Positions 62,932 through 64,000 of a stretch of 64,000 nt of DNA are shown piece after piece. The first letter of the stretch is position 1; each line of letters begins with the position of its first letter. The stretch comes from Salinispora oceanensis (GTDB taxonomy: Bacteria > Actinomycetota > Actinomycetes > Mycobacteriales > Micromonosporaceae). A program made the position numbers and the translations under genes. The stretch lies in assembly GCF_000383575.1 (NCBI RefSeq), contig NZ_KB911579.1, positions 1,729,875 to 1,793,874 on the forward strand, read 5' to 3'. The notes beneath the pieces are model-generated. The model searched no databases. It was not told where the DNA came from and saw only the letters and a list, made by a program, of their open reading frames with translations.

Positions 62932-64000
62932 CTATCCGGCGCAGCCGGGCACGTTGACGCAGTTGTTTGGCCGATTCTTGATGACGACGGTACCGGTCGC
63001 CGAGTTCAGGTTCACCGTACCCGCCACGTTGAGAATACCTCCACCGTTACCGGTGGCGATATTCTTGACAATCTTCGTGTTGAACAAGTTGACGGTGGCC
63101 ACCCCACCTACTGCGATGTTGAATATCCCACCCCCCGATACGCTCTGGTTGGCCGTGATCAGGGTGTTTCGGACAACTACTGTGGAGTCGAAGGAAAGGG
63201 CCGAGTTCACGATCCCGCCACCGTTCGCGCCCGGCGCGACGTTACCCGCGATCTTGCTGTCTTCGACGGTGACCGCAGCCGCCTCGGTGAGCGCCTGGAT
63301 ACTGAGTCCGCCGCCCTGAAGGGCGGCGGTGTTGTCTGCGGCGGTGACCCGCCGCACGGTCAGCATTCCCCCTTCGGCGAAGACCCCACCACCGTTACTG
63401 CCGGTGTTGTTCGTGATGGTGGAGTCGGTGAGGGTGACGTTCGCGTTGAAGCTACCGACTCCTCCGCCGGCGTCACCGGTGCGGTTGCCGCTGATGGTGC
63501 TGCCGGTCACGAGGGTCGTGCTACCCGGTGAACCACCGATACCTCCGCCGGAGCCGAGGGCGTTATTGACCGTGTTCGCGGTGACGGACGACTTTTCGAC
63601 GGTGAGCAGACCATCATTGTCGATTCCGCCACCCACGCTTTCTGCGATGTTATGACCGATCGTGGAGTGCTTGGTGGTGGTGATGCCGTCGTTGGCGATG
63701 CCACCGCCCCTGCTGCTGGCGATATTGCGGGTGACGGCGCTGTTCTTGACGGTCAACGCTCCGCCGGTGTTGACGAGCACTCCCCCACCGTCACCGTCGG
63801 CCTGCCCGCCGGTGATCTTCAGGTGGTTGAGGGTGAGGTCACCACCGACATCGACGGTGATGATACGAAACTCCTCCACTGCGGCGGCACGGGTGATGGT
63901 GGTGTGTTTGCCACCGTTGAGGGTGATGGGGGTGATGATCGCGGGCAGGCCGGCACCGTCGATGTTGGCGGTGAGGGTGTAGGTGCACTTCTCGGCGAGG
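62932..64000 (-). CDS. Secreted parallel beta-helix repeat protein (N-terminus outside window)
   Basis: At least 355 residues are visible; the frame is open to the window edge, so the start and any signal peptide lie beyond it. The sequence is built of ~20-25-residue rungs with GGGI/GGGV turns (SRGGGIANDG, SVGGGIDNDG, NGGGVFAEGG, SGGGIFNIAV) and Asn-rich NTxxxN strands, typical of polymorphic-outer-membrane-protein-like or pectate-lyase-like right-handed beta-helices. A short non-repeat C-terminus ends NCVNVPGCAG with two Cys. Codon use is visibly less GC-rich than in neighbours. Likely a surface adhesin or carbohydrate-binding/degrading protein; function not determinable. Confidence 0.82.
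   Translation of the reverse strand, partial: LAEKCTYTLTANIDGAGLPAIITPITLNGGKHTTITRAAAVEEFRIITVDVGGDLTLNHLKITGGQADGDGGGVLVNTGGALTVKNSAVTRNIASSRGGGIANDGITTTKHSTIGHNIAESVGGGIDNDGLLTVEKSSVTANTVNNALGSGGGIGGSPGSTTLVTGSTISGNRTGDAGGGVGSFNANVTLTDSTITNNTGSNGGGVFAEGGMLTVRRVTAADNTAALQGGGLSIQALTEAAAVTVEDSKIAGNVAPGANGGGIVNSALSFDSTVVVRNTLITANQSVSGGGIFNIAVGGVATVNLFNTKIVKNIATGNGGGILNVAGTVNLNSATGTVVIKNRPNNCVNVPGCAG

Overview
The window is very GC-rich DNA with dense genes, frequent GTG starts and many 4-bp ATGA/GTGA gene overlaps. Gene content points to an actinomycete of the Micromonosporaceae (Salinispora/Micromonospora-like): tilS-hpt-ftsH-folE and folP-folB-folK-DUF3180 blocks, a crp-nth-tlpA-NUDIX-marP neighbourhood, and S8 and S1 exported proteases. 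The organism assignment is inference from gene content and synteny. About 58 protein genes are supported. I saw no rRNA, tRNA, CRISPR array, insertion sequence or integrase.

Layout. 1-2.4 kb: the 3' end of a NuoD gene, facing a membrane protein with a tandem-repeat tail. 2.4-6.1 kb: a glycine-betaine-type ABC importer whose ATPase gene diverges from the permease/binding-protein operon with start codons only 2 nt apart. 6.1-10.2 kb: leftward small conserved genes and folK, folB, folP. 10.2-22.95 kb: a mainly rightward cluster resembling the core of a type IV secretion system (VirB2-like, VirB3/PrgI-like, VirB4 ATPase, VirB6/TrbL-like, VirB8/TcpC-like, M23 wall hydrolase). It is preceded by a good promoter and a hairpin-rich leader, and followed by an FtsK/SpoIIIE-like protein with degraded nucleotide-binding motifs. 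I see no relaxase, coupling ATPase or integrase. The cluster separates folP from folE, which are normally adjacent in actinobacteria.

23-30.6 kb: folE, ftsH, hpt, tilS, a zinc metalloprotease and dacB, all leftward. 30.7-39.7 kb: ppa, a mycosin-like S8 protease, a PAP2 phosphatase, then leftward marP-type protease, CoA pyrophosphatase, TlpA-like lipoprotein, nth, capA-like and cbiZ, then rightward crp with a textbook terminator. 39.8-49.0 kb: a TetR-regulated, overlapping operon related to acyclic terpene/branched acyl-CoA catabolism (AtuA-like protein, two acyl-CoA dehydrogenases, both subunits of a biotin-dependent acyl-CoA carboxylase). 49.1-52.2 kb: a streptogrisin-type protease, a nucleotidyltransferase and an ECF sigma factor with a probable anti-sigma partner.

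52.3-62.8 kb: a probable uptake and catabolism unit made of a ROK kinase, an M81 peptidase, a ROK repressor, a peptide-type ABC importer (binding protein, two permeases, one fused double ATPase) and CutC. It has a visible promoter and a palindrome over the -35 box. The window ends inside a leftward gene for a secreted beta-helix repeat protein with visibly lower GC.
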